Positions 45,989 to 54,807 of a stretch of 64,000 nt of DNA are shown here, piece by piece; the first letter of the stretch is position 1; the number at the start of each line of letters is the position of its first letter. The notes beneath the pieces are model-generated. The model did no database searches. It was not told the origin of the DNA and was given only the letters and a program-made list of their open reading frames with translations. This stretch comes from Streptomyces sp. NBC_01669 (GTDB lineage: Bacteria > Actinomycetota > Actinomycetes > Streptomycetales > Streptomycetaceae): positions 2,852,001 to 2,916,000 of the forward strand of contig NZ_JAPEQG010000001.1 of assembly GCF_026339735.1 (NCBI RefSeq), given 5' to 3'. A program made the translations under genes and the position numbers.

Positions 45989-48208
45989 TCAGCCCTTGTC
46001 GAGGTACTCCTCGCGCTCCTTGTCGAGCAGGGCGGCCAGCGCGGTGCGCAGCTCCGGCAGGCGGGCCAGGTCCGGGTCCGCGGCGACGATCGTCGCGGCC
46101 TCCTCGCGGGCTGCGGCGATGACCTCCTCGTCGTCGATGACGGAGAGCATCCTCAGGGAAGTGCGGACCCCGGACTGGGCCTGGCCGAGGACATCGCCCT
46201 CGCGGCGCTGTTCGAGGTCGATCCGGGACAGTTCGAAGCCGTCGAGGGTGGCGGCGACGGCGGAGAGCCGGGCGCGGGCGGGGCTCGCCTCGTGCGCCTC
46301 GCTGACGAGCAGGCAGAGGCCGGCGGCGGAGCCGCGGCCGACCCGGCCGCGGAGCTGGTGGAGCTGGGAGACGCCGAACCGGTCGGCGTCCATGATCACC
46401 ATCGCGGTGGCGTTGGGGACGTTGACCCCGACCTCGATGACGGTCGTCGCGACCAGGACGTCGACCTGGCCCGCGGCGAAGCGCCGCATCACGTCGTCCT
46501 TGTCGTCGGGGTTCATCCTGCCGTGCAGCACCTCGATGCGCAGACCGGCGAGGGCACCCTTGGCGAGCTGTTCGGCGATCTCCAGGACCGCGAGCGGCGG
46601 ACGCTTCTCCCCGTCCTCCTCGGCCGCCTTCTCCGCAGCCTTCTTCCTGTTCTTCTTCTCGGCCTCGTCGTCGGCGTCGTCACCGATCCGGGGGCAGACG
46701 ACGTATGCCTGATGCCCGTTCCCGACCTCCTCGCGGACCCGCTCCCAGGCGCGGCTGAGGAAGTGCGGCTTGTCCTTGGCGGGCACGACATGGCTGGCGA
46801 TCGGCGAGCGGCCCGCCGGCAGCTGGTCCAGGACGGACGTCTCCAGGTCGCCGAAGACCGTCATCGCGACCGTACGGGGAATGGGGGTGGCGGTCATCAC
46901 CAGCAGGTGCGGCGGCTGCTTCCCCTTGGACCGCAGCGCGTCGCGCTGTTCCACTCCGAAGCGGTGCTGCTCGTCGACGACGACCAGCCCCAGGTCGTGG
47001 AACTGCACCTTGTCCTCGATCAGCGCATGCGTGCCGATCACGATCCCCGCCTCGCCGGTGACCAGGTCCAGCAGCGCCTGACGGCGGGCCGCCATCCCCA
47101 TGGATCCGGTCAGCAGCACCACCTTCGTACCGAGGTCGGAGCCGCCCAGCATGCCGCCCTCGGCGAGTTCGCCCATCATTTCGGTGATGGAGCGGTGGTG
47201 CTGCTGGGCGAGCACCTCGGTGGGGGCGAGCATCGCGGCCTGTCCGCCCGCGTCGACGACGGCGAGCATGGCGCGCAGCGCGACCATGGTCTTCCCGGAC
47301 CCGACTTCGCCCTGCAGCAGCCGGTGCATCGGGTGCTCGGTCGCCAGGTCGTCGAAGATCTCCTTGGAGACCTTCTCCTGGCCCTCGGTGAGGGTGAACG
47401 GCAGTTTGGCGTCGAAGGCGTCGAGCAGCCCGCCGTGCCTGGGTCTGCGTGCCACCGCCGGGAGCTGCGTGTCCGCGTACCGGCGGCGGGCGAGCGCGAC
47501 CTGCAGGACGAACGCCTCGTCCCACTTCAGCCGGTCCCTGGCGTCGGCGATGTCCGCCTTGGTCTGCGGGCGGTGAATCTTGAGCAGCGCCTCGGGCAGC
47601 GGGGTGAAGCCGCGCCCCTCGCGCAGCGGGAGCGGCAGCGGGTCGACGGCGTCCCGGGCGCTGGGCAGCACGGTGTCGACGGCCTTGGCGATCCGCCAGG
47701 AGTCGAGCTGCTTGCAAGCGGGATAGATGGGCAGCAGCCGCCCGGCGAAGGCATCCACCGCCTCCGTGGCCTCGTCGGCGTCCGCGGTGTCGAGCAGCTG
47801 GTACGTAGGGTGCGCGAGCTGCATCTTCCGGTTGAAGACGGAGACCTTGCCCGCGAACATCGCCCGGCGGCCCGGCAGCAGCTCCTTGTGCGGCTTGTGC
47901 ACGCCGTGGCCGAAGAAGACCAGCTGCAGCCGGCCGCTGCCGTCGGTGAGGGTCACCTCCAGGCGCTTGCCCCTGCCGTTGTTGAACATCATGATCCGCA
48001 CGTCGGCGACCTGGGCGACGACGGTCACGTGCTCGTCCAGCGGGAGGTCGGCCAGCGCGGTGAGCTGGCCACGCTCCTCGTACCGCCGCGGGTAGTGGTG
48101 CAGCAGATCACCGACCGTGTGCAGGCCGAGGTGCTCGGCCATCACCTTCGCGGTGGCACCGCCGAGCAGTTTCTTCAGGGGTTCATCGAACGCGGACACG
48201 CGATCCAT
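45989..48208 (-). CDS. recG: ATP-dependent DNA helicase RecG
   Basis: Superfamily 2 helicase that reverses stalled forks and branch-migrates recombination intermediates. It is 739 aa from ATG 48208 (MDRVSAFDEPLKKLLG). The wedge/OB domain covers about residues 1-160. Walker A is LLQGEVGSGKTMVALRAM, the DEQH box LVVVDEQHRFG, then MTATPIPRT and the domain-2 motifs VATTVIEVGVNVPNA and QLRGRVGRG. An acidic/Lys-rich insertion (EAEKKNRKKAAEKAAEEDG) sits in the second helicase domain. The open frame up to 48724 is not recG. Confidence 0.97.
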   Translation of the reverse strand: MDRVSAFDEPLKKLLGGATAKVMAEHLGLHTVGDLLHHYPRRYEERGQLTALADLPLDEHVTVVAQVADVRIMMFNNGRGKRLEVTLTDGSGRLQLVFFGHGVHKPHKELLPGRRAMFAGKVSVFNRKMQLAHPTYQLLDTADADEATEAVDAFAGRLLPIYPACKQLDSWRIAKAVDTVLPSARDAVDPLPLPLREGRGFTPLPEALLKIHRPQTKADIADARDRLKWDEAFVLQVALARRRYADTQLPAVARRPRHGGLLDAFDAKLPFTLTEGQEKVSKEIFDDLATEHPMHRLLQGEVGSGKTMVALRAMLAVVDAGGQAAMLAPTEVLAQQHHRSITEMMGELAEGGMLGGSDLGTKVVLLTGSMGMAARRQALLDLVTGEAGIVIGTHALIEDKVQFHDLGLVVVDEQHRFGVEQRDALRSKGKQPPHLLVMTATPIPRTVAMTVFGDLETSVLDQLPAGRSPIASHVVPAKDKPHFLSRAWERVREEVGNGHQAYVVCPRIGDDADDEAEKKNRKKAAEKAAEEDGEKRPPLAVLEIAEQLAKGALAGLRIEVLHGRMNPDDKDDVMRRFAAGQVDVLVATTVIEVGVNVPNATAMVIMDADRFGVSQLHQLRGRVGRGSAAGLCLLVSEAHEASPARARLSAVAATLDGFELSRIDLEQRREGDVLGQAQSGVRTSLRMLSVIDDEEVIAAAREEAATIVAADPDLARLPELRTALAALLDKEREEYLDKG

Positions 48209-48378
48209 TGCACACCACGCCACTGACAGAAGTCGCCCGCACCACCGGAATCCCCTGGTCGGAAACGTCTGCGCGCCCTGGGACCGGTCCCCGGCTTCTC
48301 GCTCGCGATCGCACCTCGCGGGATCGTCCGACCCGCCCCGTCGCCCGTCCCCCACCGGCGCTGCGACGACGGTACGCC

Positions 48379-48567
48379 GCCGAGGGGTGGCTCCGGGTCG
48401 AGGACAGCGGGATCGGTCGGACCGAGACCGATGTGCACAGCCTGTCGGCGACGATCGGCCGCAGCTCCCGACGTGACGGGGCGGAGGGGCTGGCCTCGGC
48501 GCGCGCCGACTTCCTCGGCCGGTTCGGCATCGGGCCGCCGGCGTGCTTCGTCGTCGCGGCCGAGATG
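48379..48567 (+). pseudogene. Fragment of an HSP90-family (HtpG-like) ATPase gene
   Basis: One frame over about 63 codons reads like the ATP-binding domain of Streptomyces HSP90-family proteins: VEDSGIGRTETDVHSL (DxGxG motif), ATIGRSSRRD and ADFLGRFGIGPPACFVVAAE (the FLGxFGIGxxxCF motif). The N-terminal part and everything after about residue 120 of a normal protein are absent or unrecognisable. It is on the opposite strand to, and adjacent to, recG, directly before a decayed TPR gene. I infer a deletion remnant. Confidence 0.7.
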
Positions 48568-48806
48568 CGGGTGCGGATCCTCGGTCAGCGGATGGTCGGC
48601 GCCCCGGACGAGCCGTCGACGGAATCCGTGGTCGCCTCTCTCGAAGGGGGCGTACGGGAACTGCTCGCCTGCACCGAACCGCTGTGCGCGGAGGGCGAGG
48701 TGGCCACGCGGATCGCGCAGGCATCGGGTCTCCTCGGACGACATCGCCGCATACCGGAGGCGACGGTCCGGAAGCCGTCGGGCTGTAGGCGCGGGCGACC
48801 CCCGGG

Positions 48807-49707
48807 ACCGACGCCGCCGGACTCCCCTGCTACGCCGCCGAGTACGAGACGAAGGCCGCCCGGATCGCCGCGCAGGTGCAGGACCACGCCACGGCGGAAC
48901 GCACCGCGCGCGCCGCCCCGGAGCACGGTGCGGCGTTCGTCCCGGCGCCCGGCCGTGCCCGGCGCCCTCTTCAGTTCGCCGAAATCCTCGGTGGCGCCGG
49001 GCAGTTCGCCGAGGCCGCCGAGCATGCGCTGGACGCCTCGCACGGGGCGGACGAGGCGGGCGAGAGGCGAGAGCGGGAGTCTGAGGGGGCCCGAGCAGCA
49101 CGACCACGCGATGCCCGCCGACCTCGCCGGGCAGCCGCTGTACCGGGCTCCTCCAAGGGTTGTCCCGTAGTGCCTGGCGAAACAGCGCGCGGCGTCGGAT
49201 GCGACGCATCGCAAGGCGGAGGAGCGTCCTCGCACTGCGCGTATTCGGGCGTTCCGACAACGCAGCGAGGTGCCGTAGCTGCCGTCGTGTGTCCGCCAGG
49301 GATGACGGGACAGCCCTTGGCTCAACTCCCGGGTGGAGAAGGCGCATACGCGGGCCGGGAAGCTGTGGCGGGAGCTGGGTGACGTGCACGCCCTGCTACG
49401 GACGCTGCGGGTGCGGGCCTGGATCGCGGTCCGGGAGGGGCAGCCGGGACCGGCGGCGGCGCGGGAGTTCATGTCCGCGGAGCCGGAACGGATGCCCACG
49501 CTGAGAGCCTGTCGGGTGACCTTCGATCGGATAGCGGACGTGGTCTGGTGCGTGCGATTCCAAGGTCGGGATGTCCAGGGCGCGCCGGACGAGGACGGCG
49601 GTGCGCGTACGGCGTACGAGGAGGCGCTGGTCCACGTCGCCGCGCCGCCACCGGCTTCACCGCCGCCGGCCCGGTCTTCCTCGGCAGGCGGACGGCGGCG
49701 GACCTGA
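48807..49707 (+). pseudogene. Decayed TPR-repeat protein gene, frameshifted and interrupted
   Basis: TPR-like text is readable in two frames. Frame A (48807 to about 49080): TDAAGLPCYAAEYETKAARI, then LQFAEILGGAGQFAEAAEHA. Frame B (49081-49152, then 49321-49707): PEQHDHAMPADLAGQPLYRA, then VEKAHTRAGKLWRELGDVHA and LLRTLRVRAWIAVREGQPGP, ending YEEALVHVAA. A frameshift near 49080 and the 168-bp insert at 49153-49320 separate the parts. TPR genes next to HSP90-family genes are, to my recollection, usual in Streptomyces, supporting a joint origin. Confidence 0.7.
49153..49320. mobile_element. 168-bp MITE-like element with terminal inverted repeats
   Basis: The left end CCAAGGGTTGTCCCGT (49153-49168) and right end ACGGGACAGCCCTTGG (49305-49320) are inverted repeats with one mismatch, extending with more mismatches to about 25 bp. 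There is no coding capacity inside. It splits the TPR pseudogene between LYRA and the resumed frame. Being 168 bp it keeps frame but adds an in-frame TAG at 49168-49170. Flanking CT on both sides could be a 2-bp target duplication. The ends resemble IS5-type Streptomyces elements, as I recall. Confidence 0.75.
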
Positions 49708-49745
49708 TGGCTGCCTGGCCGGAGGCGGACCCGGGGCGCGTTGTC

Positions 49746-51383
49746 CTACTCCACCCCGATCAGCAGCAGAGCGCACTGGCGGCCGCCCCGGTACACCACC
49801 GTGTCCACCGCCAGGTACCCCTCGCGCACATGCTCCTGCAGTGCCTCCGCCAGGCTGTCCGGCACGTCCTCGCCCAGGACCAGCGTCACGAGTTCACCGC
49901 CCGCCGACAGCATCCGGTCGAGGACGGCCCGGGCCGTGCCGGGCACGTCCTCGCCGATGACCGCCACATCGCCGTCGATCAGCCCCAGGATGTCGCCGGC
50001 CTGGCAGATGCCCGCCATGGTCCACGACTGCCGCTCGGCGACGGCCAGTTCGGCGTACCGGGTGGCGCCGGCCGCGGCGGTCATCGCCACCACGTCCTCG
50101 TCGAAGCTGCGGTCAGGTTCGTGGACGGCGAGCGCCGCGATGCCCTGGACGGCGGCGCGGGTCGGGATCAGCGCGACCCGGATGCCTTCCGTACGGGCCT
50201 GCTCAGCGGCCGCCGCGGCCGTGTGGCGCAGCTCCGCGTCGTTGGGCAGCAGGACCACCTCGCGGGCGTGGGCGCGACGGATCGCATCGACCAGTTCACC
50301 GCTGGCGGGTGGCTCCCCGGGGCGGGCGAGCACCGTGGTCGCGCCGGCCTCCGTGCACAGCCCCGAGAGCCCGTCGCCCGGGACCACCACGACGACACCG
50401 CGCTGCGCGGGCTCGCTCTGGTGGGGGTGGACCCGATCGGCGCCGAAGTGGGTGATCCGGATCCGGTACGGCCTGCCGGCCTCGACCCCGGCCTCCACCG
50501 CCGCACCGGCGTCGTCGACATGGACGTGGACGTTCCACAGCCCGTCGCCGCCGACCACGACGAGCGAGTCGCCGAGCCCGTCGAGCCGGGCCCGCAGCCG
50601 GTCGACGGCGTCGTCCCGGGCCTCCAGGAGATAGATCACCTCGAAGGCGGGTCCGTCCGCCGGTCCGCCTGCCGCACAGTCGTCGGCGGCGGCAACGGTC
50701 ACGGGTGCGATGTCGGGCGTCACCCAGGTCCCACGTGCGGGCGGCTCACCGGAGACCGCCTCGACAAGCGCCCCCAGGACGGTCACCAGGCCACGGCCTC
50801 CGGCGTCGACAACTCCCGCCCGCCCGAGGACGTCGAGCTGCCCGGGAGTCGCGTCCAGTGCCGTACGCGCCCCTTCGTACGCCGCCTGCGTGACCGCTTC
50901 CGGTCTCGGGTCGCCCGCCGTGCGCCCGGCGGCCTCGGCGGCCGCGGTGGCCACGGTCAGCACCGTGCCCTCGACAGGGTGCGCGACGGCCTGCCGGGCG
51001 GCCTCGGCGGCCCGGGTCAGGGCGCGGCGCAGATGGTCCGCGTCGTGCCCGTCGGCCAGCACCCCCGCCATGCCGCGCAACAGCTGCGCAAGGATCGTGC
51101 CGGAGTTGCCGCGGGCGCCGATCAGCGCCCCGTGTGCCATGGCCCGTACGACATCGGCGAGAGCGGGCACGGACGTACCGGTCTCGTGGGCGGCGAAGAC
51201 CGCCTCGACGGCGGCCGCCGCCGACTCCACCGTCAGATAGAGGTTGGTGCCGGTGTCCCCGTCCGCGACGGGGTAGACGTTGATCGCGTCGATCGCCTCA
51301 CGCTCCCGGCCCAACGCCTCCAACGCCAGTGAGCACCAGGCACGCACCGCGACGGCGTCCATGTCGTCGGCGGTCTGCGGCAC
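49746..51383 (-). CDS. DhaL/DegV-type (DAK phosphatase domain) protein, FakA-like
   Basis: A 545-residue protein with the N-terminal DhaL domain of dihydroxyacetone-kinase-like proteins: EAIDAINVYPVADGDTGTNL (Mg-ATP site) and GARGNSGTILAQLLRGMAG. The C-terminal part is the usual FakA-type extension (NVHVHVDDAGAAVEAG, VVVVPGDGLSGL, VLLPNDAEL and FDEDVVAMTAAAGATRYAEL). FakA proteins phosphorylate fatty acids bound to FakB in firmicutes; here that is inference. GTG 51383 follows AGGAGG by 8 nt. In other Streptomyces it lies next to recG, so the decayed HSP90/TPR DNA is inserted between them here. Confidence 0.9.
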   Translation of the reverse strand: MPQTADDMDAVAVRAWCSLALEALGREREAIDAINVYPVADGDTGTNLYLTVESAAAAVEAVFAAHETGTSVPALADVVRAMAHGALIGARGNSGTILAQLLRGMAGVLADGHDADHLRRALTRAAEAARQAVAHPVEGTVLTVATAAAEAAGRTAGDPRPEAVTQAAYEGARTALDATPGQLDVLGRAGVVDAGGRGLVTVLGALVEAVSGEPPARGTWVTPDIAPVTVAAADDCAAGGPADGPAFEVIYLLEARDDAVDRLRARLDGLGDSLVVVGGDGLWNVHVHVDDAGAAVEAGVEAGRPYRIRITHFGADRVHPHQSEPAQRGVVVVVPGDGLSGLCTEAGATTVLARPGEPPASGELVDAIRRAHAREVVLLPNDAELRHTAAAAAEQARTEGIRVALIPTRAAVQGIAALAVHEPDRSFDEDVVAMTAAAGATRYAELAVAERQSWTMAGICQAGDILGLIDGDVAVIGEDVPGTARAVLDRMLSAGGELVTLVLGEDVPDSLAEALQEHVREGYLAVDTVVYRGGRQCALLLIGVE

Positions 51384-51538
51384 CTGGTGTTCCTCCTGGA
51401 GAGCGGCCGTACGGGCTGACTGAAACCGCAGACTAGTCCCGCCCGGTGCGTCCGGCGGGGACAGGGGCGGGGCAGACTGCGGGGAAACCCATGGTAGTTT
51501 CGTTCTACCGACGCGGCCGTTGTATGCTGCTTCGGTTG

Positions 51539-51554
51539 CCCGATGAGAGTCGGG
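51539..51554 (+). promoter_or_regulatory. Small hairpin in the rpmB leader
   Basis: CCCGA (51539-51543) and TCGGG (51550-51554) form a 5-bp hairpin with TGAGAG loop, followed by CCTTTCC, about 90 bp before rpmB. A second weak repeat GGTAG/CTACC lies at 51493-51509. Function unknown. Confidence 0.35.
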
Positions 51555-51641
51555 CCTTTCCTCCGGTACCGCCACTTCAGTCAAATGATTCCGGCGCGCC
51601 GGAATTCACTGTAAGTGCACCTGAAGTCTTTGGAGTGACCC

Positions 51642-51827
51642 GTGGCTGCCAACTGCGACGTCTGCGGCAAGGGGCCGGGCTTCGGCAACAACATTTCGCA
51701 CTCGCACCGCCGTACGTCCCGTCGCTGGAATCCCAACATCCAGCGCGTGCGTGCCGTGGTCGGTCGGACGCCGAAGCGGCTCAACGTCTGCACCTCGTGC
51801 ATCAAGGCCGGCAAGGTCGCGCGCTGA
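51642..51827 (+). CDS. rpmB: 50S ribosomal protein L28 (zinc-ribbon form)
   Basis: L28, 61 aa: [34 protein letters not shown] and [16 protein letters not shown]. The two CxxC pairs mark the zinc-binding (C+) form; Streptomyces typically also carry C- paralogues under Zur control. Start GTG 51642. It stands alone on the plus strand, divergent from the DhaL gene, and ends at a strong terminator. Confidence 0.97.
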   Translation: MAANCDVCGKGPGFGNNISHSHRRTSRRWNPNIQRVRAVVGRTPKRLNVCTSCIKAGKVAR

Positions 51828-51860
51828 CGTTCCCGTCGTAGCGCAGCCTTCCGGTTGCCC

Positions 51861-51894
51861 AAAAAGCCGGTCCACCTCGGTGGACCGGCTTTTT
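51861..51894. terminator. Bidirectional intrinsic terminator between rpmB and thiD
   Basis: AAAAAGCCGGTCCA pairs with TGGACCGGCTTTTT: a GC stem flanked by A-run and T-run, spanning 51861-51894 with a short loop. It serves rpmB on the plus strand and thiD on the minus strand. Confidence 0.95.
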
Positions 51895-51939
51895 GCTGTG
51901 CTCCCCCACTCCCCGTCTCCCCGTTGTGGGGGGGGGCCG

Positions 51940-52755
51940 TCAGAGCTGCCAGCCGTGCCGGACCGGGCCGATCCCGGTGCCCAGCGGGAAGCCCGCCGCG
52001 ATCGCCCCGGTGACGTATGCCTTCGCGGCCCGTACGGCCGTCGGTACGTCGTCGCCCGCGGCCAGCGCGCAGGCGATCGCGGAGGCGAGGGTGCAGCCCG
52101 TGCCGTGCGTGTGCCGGTTGTCGTGGCGGGGGGCGCGCAGCCAGTGCTCCTCGGTGCCGTCCGTGAGGAGGTCGACCGGTTCGCCTGGCAGGTGCCCACC
52201 CTTGATGACGACCCAGCGCGGCCCGTATCCCAGGATCTCCGCCGCGGCCTGCCGCATTCCGGTCTCGTCCGTGACCGTCACGCCGGTGAGCTGCGCCACC
52301 TCGTCCAGGTTGGGGGTCGCCACCGTGGCGACCGGCAGCAGCTTCGTCCGTACGGAATCGAGGGCTTCGGCAGCGAGCAGTGGATCACCGTGCTTGGAGA
52401 CCCCCACCGGGTCGACGACCACCGGGGCGTCCGATCCCGCGAGAAGTGCGGCGACGGTCTCGACGAGGGCGGCCGACGCGAGCATGCCGGTCTTCACCGC
52501 CTGGACGCCGATGTCGTCGACGACGCTGCGGTACTGGGCGCGTACCGCCTCCACGGGCAGCTCCCATGCGCCCTGGACGCCCAGCGAGTTCTGCGCGGTC
52601 ACCGCGGTGATCACGCTCATGCCGTGCACGCCGAGCGCCAACATCGTCTTGAGGTCGGCCTGGATGCCCGCACCGCCGCCGGAATCGGATCCGGCGACGG
52701 TGAGCACACGGGGTGGAACGAGCGGTACCTGCGGTGCGGCAGAAGATATGGGCAT
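51940..52755 (-). CDS. thiD: Hydroxymethylpyrimidine/phosphomethylpyrimidine kinase
   Basis: ThiD phosphorylates HMP and HMP-phosphate for thiamine synthesis. It is 271 aa from ATG 52755. PfkB/ribokinase-fold motifs are [71 protein letters not shown] and the anion-hole [14 protein letters not shown]. It begins 10 bp after thiL, so the two are cotranscribed. No TPP riboswitch is visible upstream of the pair. Confidence 0.97.
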   Translation of the reverse strand: MPISSAAPQVPLVPPRVLTVAGSDSGGGAGIQADLKTMLALGVHGMSVITAVTAQNSLGVQGAWELPVEAVRAQYRSVVDDIGVQAVKTGMLASAALVETVAALLAGSDAPVVVDPVGVSKHGDPLLAAEALDSVRTKLLPVATVATPNLDEVAQLTGVTVTDETGMRQAAAEILGYGPRWVVIKGGHLPGEPVDLLTDGTEEHWLRAPRHDNRHTHGTGCTLASAIACALAAGDDVPTAVRAAKAYVTGAIAAGFPLGTGIGPVRHGWQL

Positions 52756-52765
52756 ACGCCTCAAT

Positions 52766-53737
52766 CTACTGGGCGTCCTCGATGCCGCCGAAGTGGTCCC
52801 AGCCACCCTTGCTGGTCCAAGGGGCCCCGTCGACCGTCACCTGGGGCAGCGCCGACGGGTTGAGGACCTCGCCGATCACCTTCCAGCGGGCGGGCAGCTT
52901 CACGTCCTGGGGGAAGGTCGCGACGATCGCGTGGTCCTCTCCCCCGGTGAGCACCCACTGGAGCGGGTCCACGCCGACCGCCTGGCCGATGTCGGACATC
53001 TGCGAGGGGATGTCGATCAGCCCGGACCGCAGATCGATCCGGACCTTGCTGGCCTCGGCGATGTGGCCGAGGTCGGCGACGAGTCCGTCACTGACGTCGG
53101 TCATGGCGGTGGCGCCGAGTCCGGCGGCCGCAGGGCCGGCGTGGTACGGCGGTTCGGGGCGCCGGTGGGCCTCGACGAAGGCGCGCGGCGAGCGGAAGCC
53201 GCGGGAGAGGACCGCGTACCCGGCGGCGGACCAGCCGAGCCAGCCGGTGACGGCGACGACATCGCCGGGTCGGGCGCCGGCCCGGGTGACGGGTTCGTGG
53301 TTGCGCAGATCGCCGAGTGCGGTGATCGCGACGGTGATGGTCTCCCCGCCGACGACGTCACCGCCGACCACGGCCGCCCCCGCGACCTGGCACTCGTCAC
53401 GGATGCCATCCATCAACTCGCCCGCCCACGTGACCGGGAGTTCGGCCGGGACGACCAGGCCGAGCAGCAGCGCGGTGGGGACGGCGCCCATGGCCGCGAT
53501 GTCGGCGAGGTTCTGTGCGGCGGCCTTGCGTCCGACGTCGTACGCCGTCGACCAGTCGCGGCGGAAGTGCCGTCCCTCCAACAGGATGTCCGTACTGGCC
53601 ACGACCCTGCGGTCGGGAGCGGCCACGACCGCGGCGTCGTCGCCAGGTCCGAGCCGTACCGCCGGAGTGCTGGTGAGCCGGGACGTGAGCTCCTTGATGA
53701 GCCCGAACTCCCCCAACTCGCCCACGGTTCCCTTCAC
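52766..53737 (-). CDS. thiL: Thiamine-monophosphate kinase
   Basis: Final kinase making thiamine pyrophosphate from thiamine monophosphate. It is 323 aa from GTG 53737. AIR-synthase-fold features: [95 protein letters not shown] and [17 protein letters not shown] lies 9 nt before the GTG. It heads thiL-thiD. Confidence 0.96.
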   Translation of the reverse strand: MKGTVGELGEFGLIKELTSRLTSTPAVRLGPGDDAAVVAAPDRRVVASTDILLEGRHFRRDWSTAYDVGRKAAAQNLADIAAMGAVPTALLLGLVVPAELPVTWAGELMDGIRDECQVAGAAVVGGDVVGGETITVAITALGDLRNHEPVTRAGARPGDVVAVTGWLGWSAAGYAVLSRGFRSPRAFVEAHRRPEPPYHAGPAAAGLGATAMTDVSDGLVADLGHIAEASKVRIDLRSGLIDIPSQMSDIGQAVGVDPLQWVLTGGEDHAIVATFPQDVKLPARWKVIGEVLNPSALPQVTVDGAPWTSKGGWDHFGGIEDAQ

Positions 53738-53953
53738 CGAGTCTCACCTCTCATCTGTCGCACCGGACGGATGTCCGGTCTGGGTCGGCGGCCGGTGGTC
53801 CGGGCCGTGGCCCGGCCGCCACCGGGAGCAGTCTGCCCCCGTTGTCACTGGAATGCCTGTCGCCCGTCCGCACCGCTGCGCTTGCGGTCGCGGGCCTTCA
53901 GTGCTGTCGGTACTGTCAAGGCATACGTCAACTGATGGCATCCGTGCGCCACG

Positions 53954-53977
53954 CTGTGGACGTCATCCGTTCCACAG
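53954..53977. promoter_or_regulatory. Inverted repeat CTGTGGA-n10-TCCACAG upstream of the Lrp-type gene
   Basis: A perfect 7-bp inverted repeat with 10-bp spacing lies 81 bp before the Lrp-type start, in the 320-bp divergent gap (53738-54057) to thiL. No other signal is evident in that gap. It could be an operator or a weak hairpin. Confidence 0.35.
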
Positions 53978-54057
53978 GTCTCCCCGCCGCCCTCGGCAAC
54001 GCGATACCGTGGCGTCTCTTTCCCCCACATGATCCTCGTGGCCGCCCTGGAGGTTCC

Positions 54058-54291
54058 GTGGTACAGGCGTACATCCTTATTCAGACCGAGGTGGGCAAGG
54101 CGTCGACCGTCGCCGAGACCATCGCGAAAATCCCGGGAGTGATCCAGGCAGAGGACGTCACCGGCCCCTACGACGTGATCGTGCGCGCGCAGGCCGACAC
54201 AGTCGATGAACTCGGCCGCATGGTGGTCGCCAAGGTCCAGCAGGTGGACGGCATCACCAGAACCCTGACCTGCCCGGTCGTCCACCTGTAG
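54058..54291 (+). CDS. Stand-alone Lrp/AsnC ligand-binding (RAM) domain protein
   Basis: A 77-residue protein consisting only of the effector/RAM domain of Lrp-type regulators: VVQAYILIQTEVGKASTVAE, IPGVIQAEDVTGPYDVIVRA, then ITRTLTCPVVHL. There is no helix-turn-helix, so it may bind amino acids or modulate a partner. GTG 54058 follows GGAGG by 4 nt. The next gene, DUF3515, starts 20 bp downstream and may be cotranscribed. Confidence 0.93.
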   Translation: MVQAYILIQTEVGKASTVAETIAKIPGVIQAEDVTGPYDVIVRAQADTVDELGRMVVAKVQQVDGITRTLTCPVVHL

Positions 54292-54311
54292 CCCCCGTCT
54301 ACGCTGGGCCG

Positions 54312-54800
54312 GTGACGTCCTTCCGCCGCCGGCTCCGCCGCCCCGTGTTTCTCGGTCCGTCCGCTGCCGTTCTGGTGCTGGCCGCGGCGGGCTGCTCCAC
54401 AACGGGCTCCCCGGCGTCGATCACGGTCCCCACCCCGGTGCCGGAAGTCGCAGCCTACTGCGGTGCCCTGCACAAGGAGCTGCCGGAGACCGTTGCCGGA
54501 CAGAACCGTGACGACTCCGGACCGAGGTCCGTACTGACCGCCTCCTGGGGGGACGGGGCGATCGTACTGCGCTGCGGTGTCGACCGGCCCGCGAAGATGG
54601 ACGATCCCATGGCCAAGGGGACCGACGCGGACGGCGTCAACTGGCTGCTGGAGCAGCCGGAGGACGCCGGTCCGCGCTTCACCACGACCTATCGCAAGGC
54701 ATATGTCGAGGTGACGCTCTCGACCGCGTACGCCCATGACGCCAGCCCGCTGGCGGCGTTCGCCCCGGCCGTCAGGAAGACGGTCCCCAGCAGCGTGTAG
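54312..54800 (+). CDS. DUF3515 lipoprotein
   Basis: A 162-residue lipoprotein: basic start (MTSFRRRLRRP), hydrophobic core and lipobox LAAAGC with the lipidated Cys at residue 28. The mature part has a Cys pair (YCGALHKELP and LRCGVDRP), the pattern of the actinobacterial DUF3515 family. Function unknown. Its stop lies 7 bp from the convergent ddl stop. Confidence 0.9.
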   Translation: MTSFRRRLRRPVFLGPSAAVLVLAAAGCSTTGSPASITVPTPVPEVAAYCGALHKELPETVAGQNRDDSGPRSVLTASWGDGAIVLRCGVDRPAKMDDPMAKGTDADGVNWLLEQPEDAGPRFTTTYRKAYVEVTLSTAYAHDASPLAAFAPAVRKTVPSSV

Positions 54801-54807
54801 CGCCGGG

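Noticed and set aside
48208..49170. A 320-codon open frame read as one intact gene.
   Set aside because: Only about 60 codons match a family (HSP90); the flanks are unrelated in type, so it is a relic rather than an intact gene.
51384..53737. TPP riboswitch expected near thiamine genes thiL-thiD.
   Set aside because: No conserved TPP-aptamer core (CUGAGA ... ACCUGA pattern) could be seen upstream of thiL at 53738-54057.
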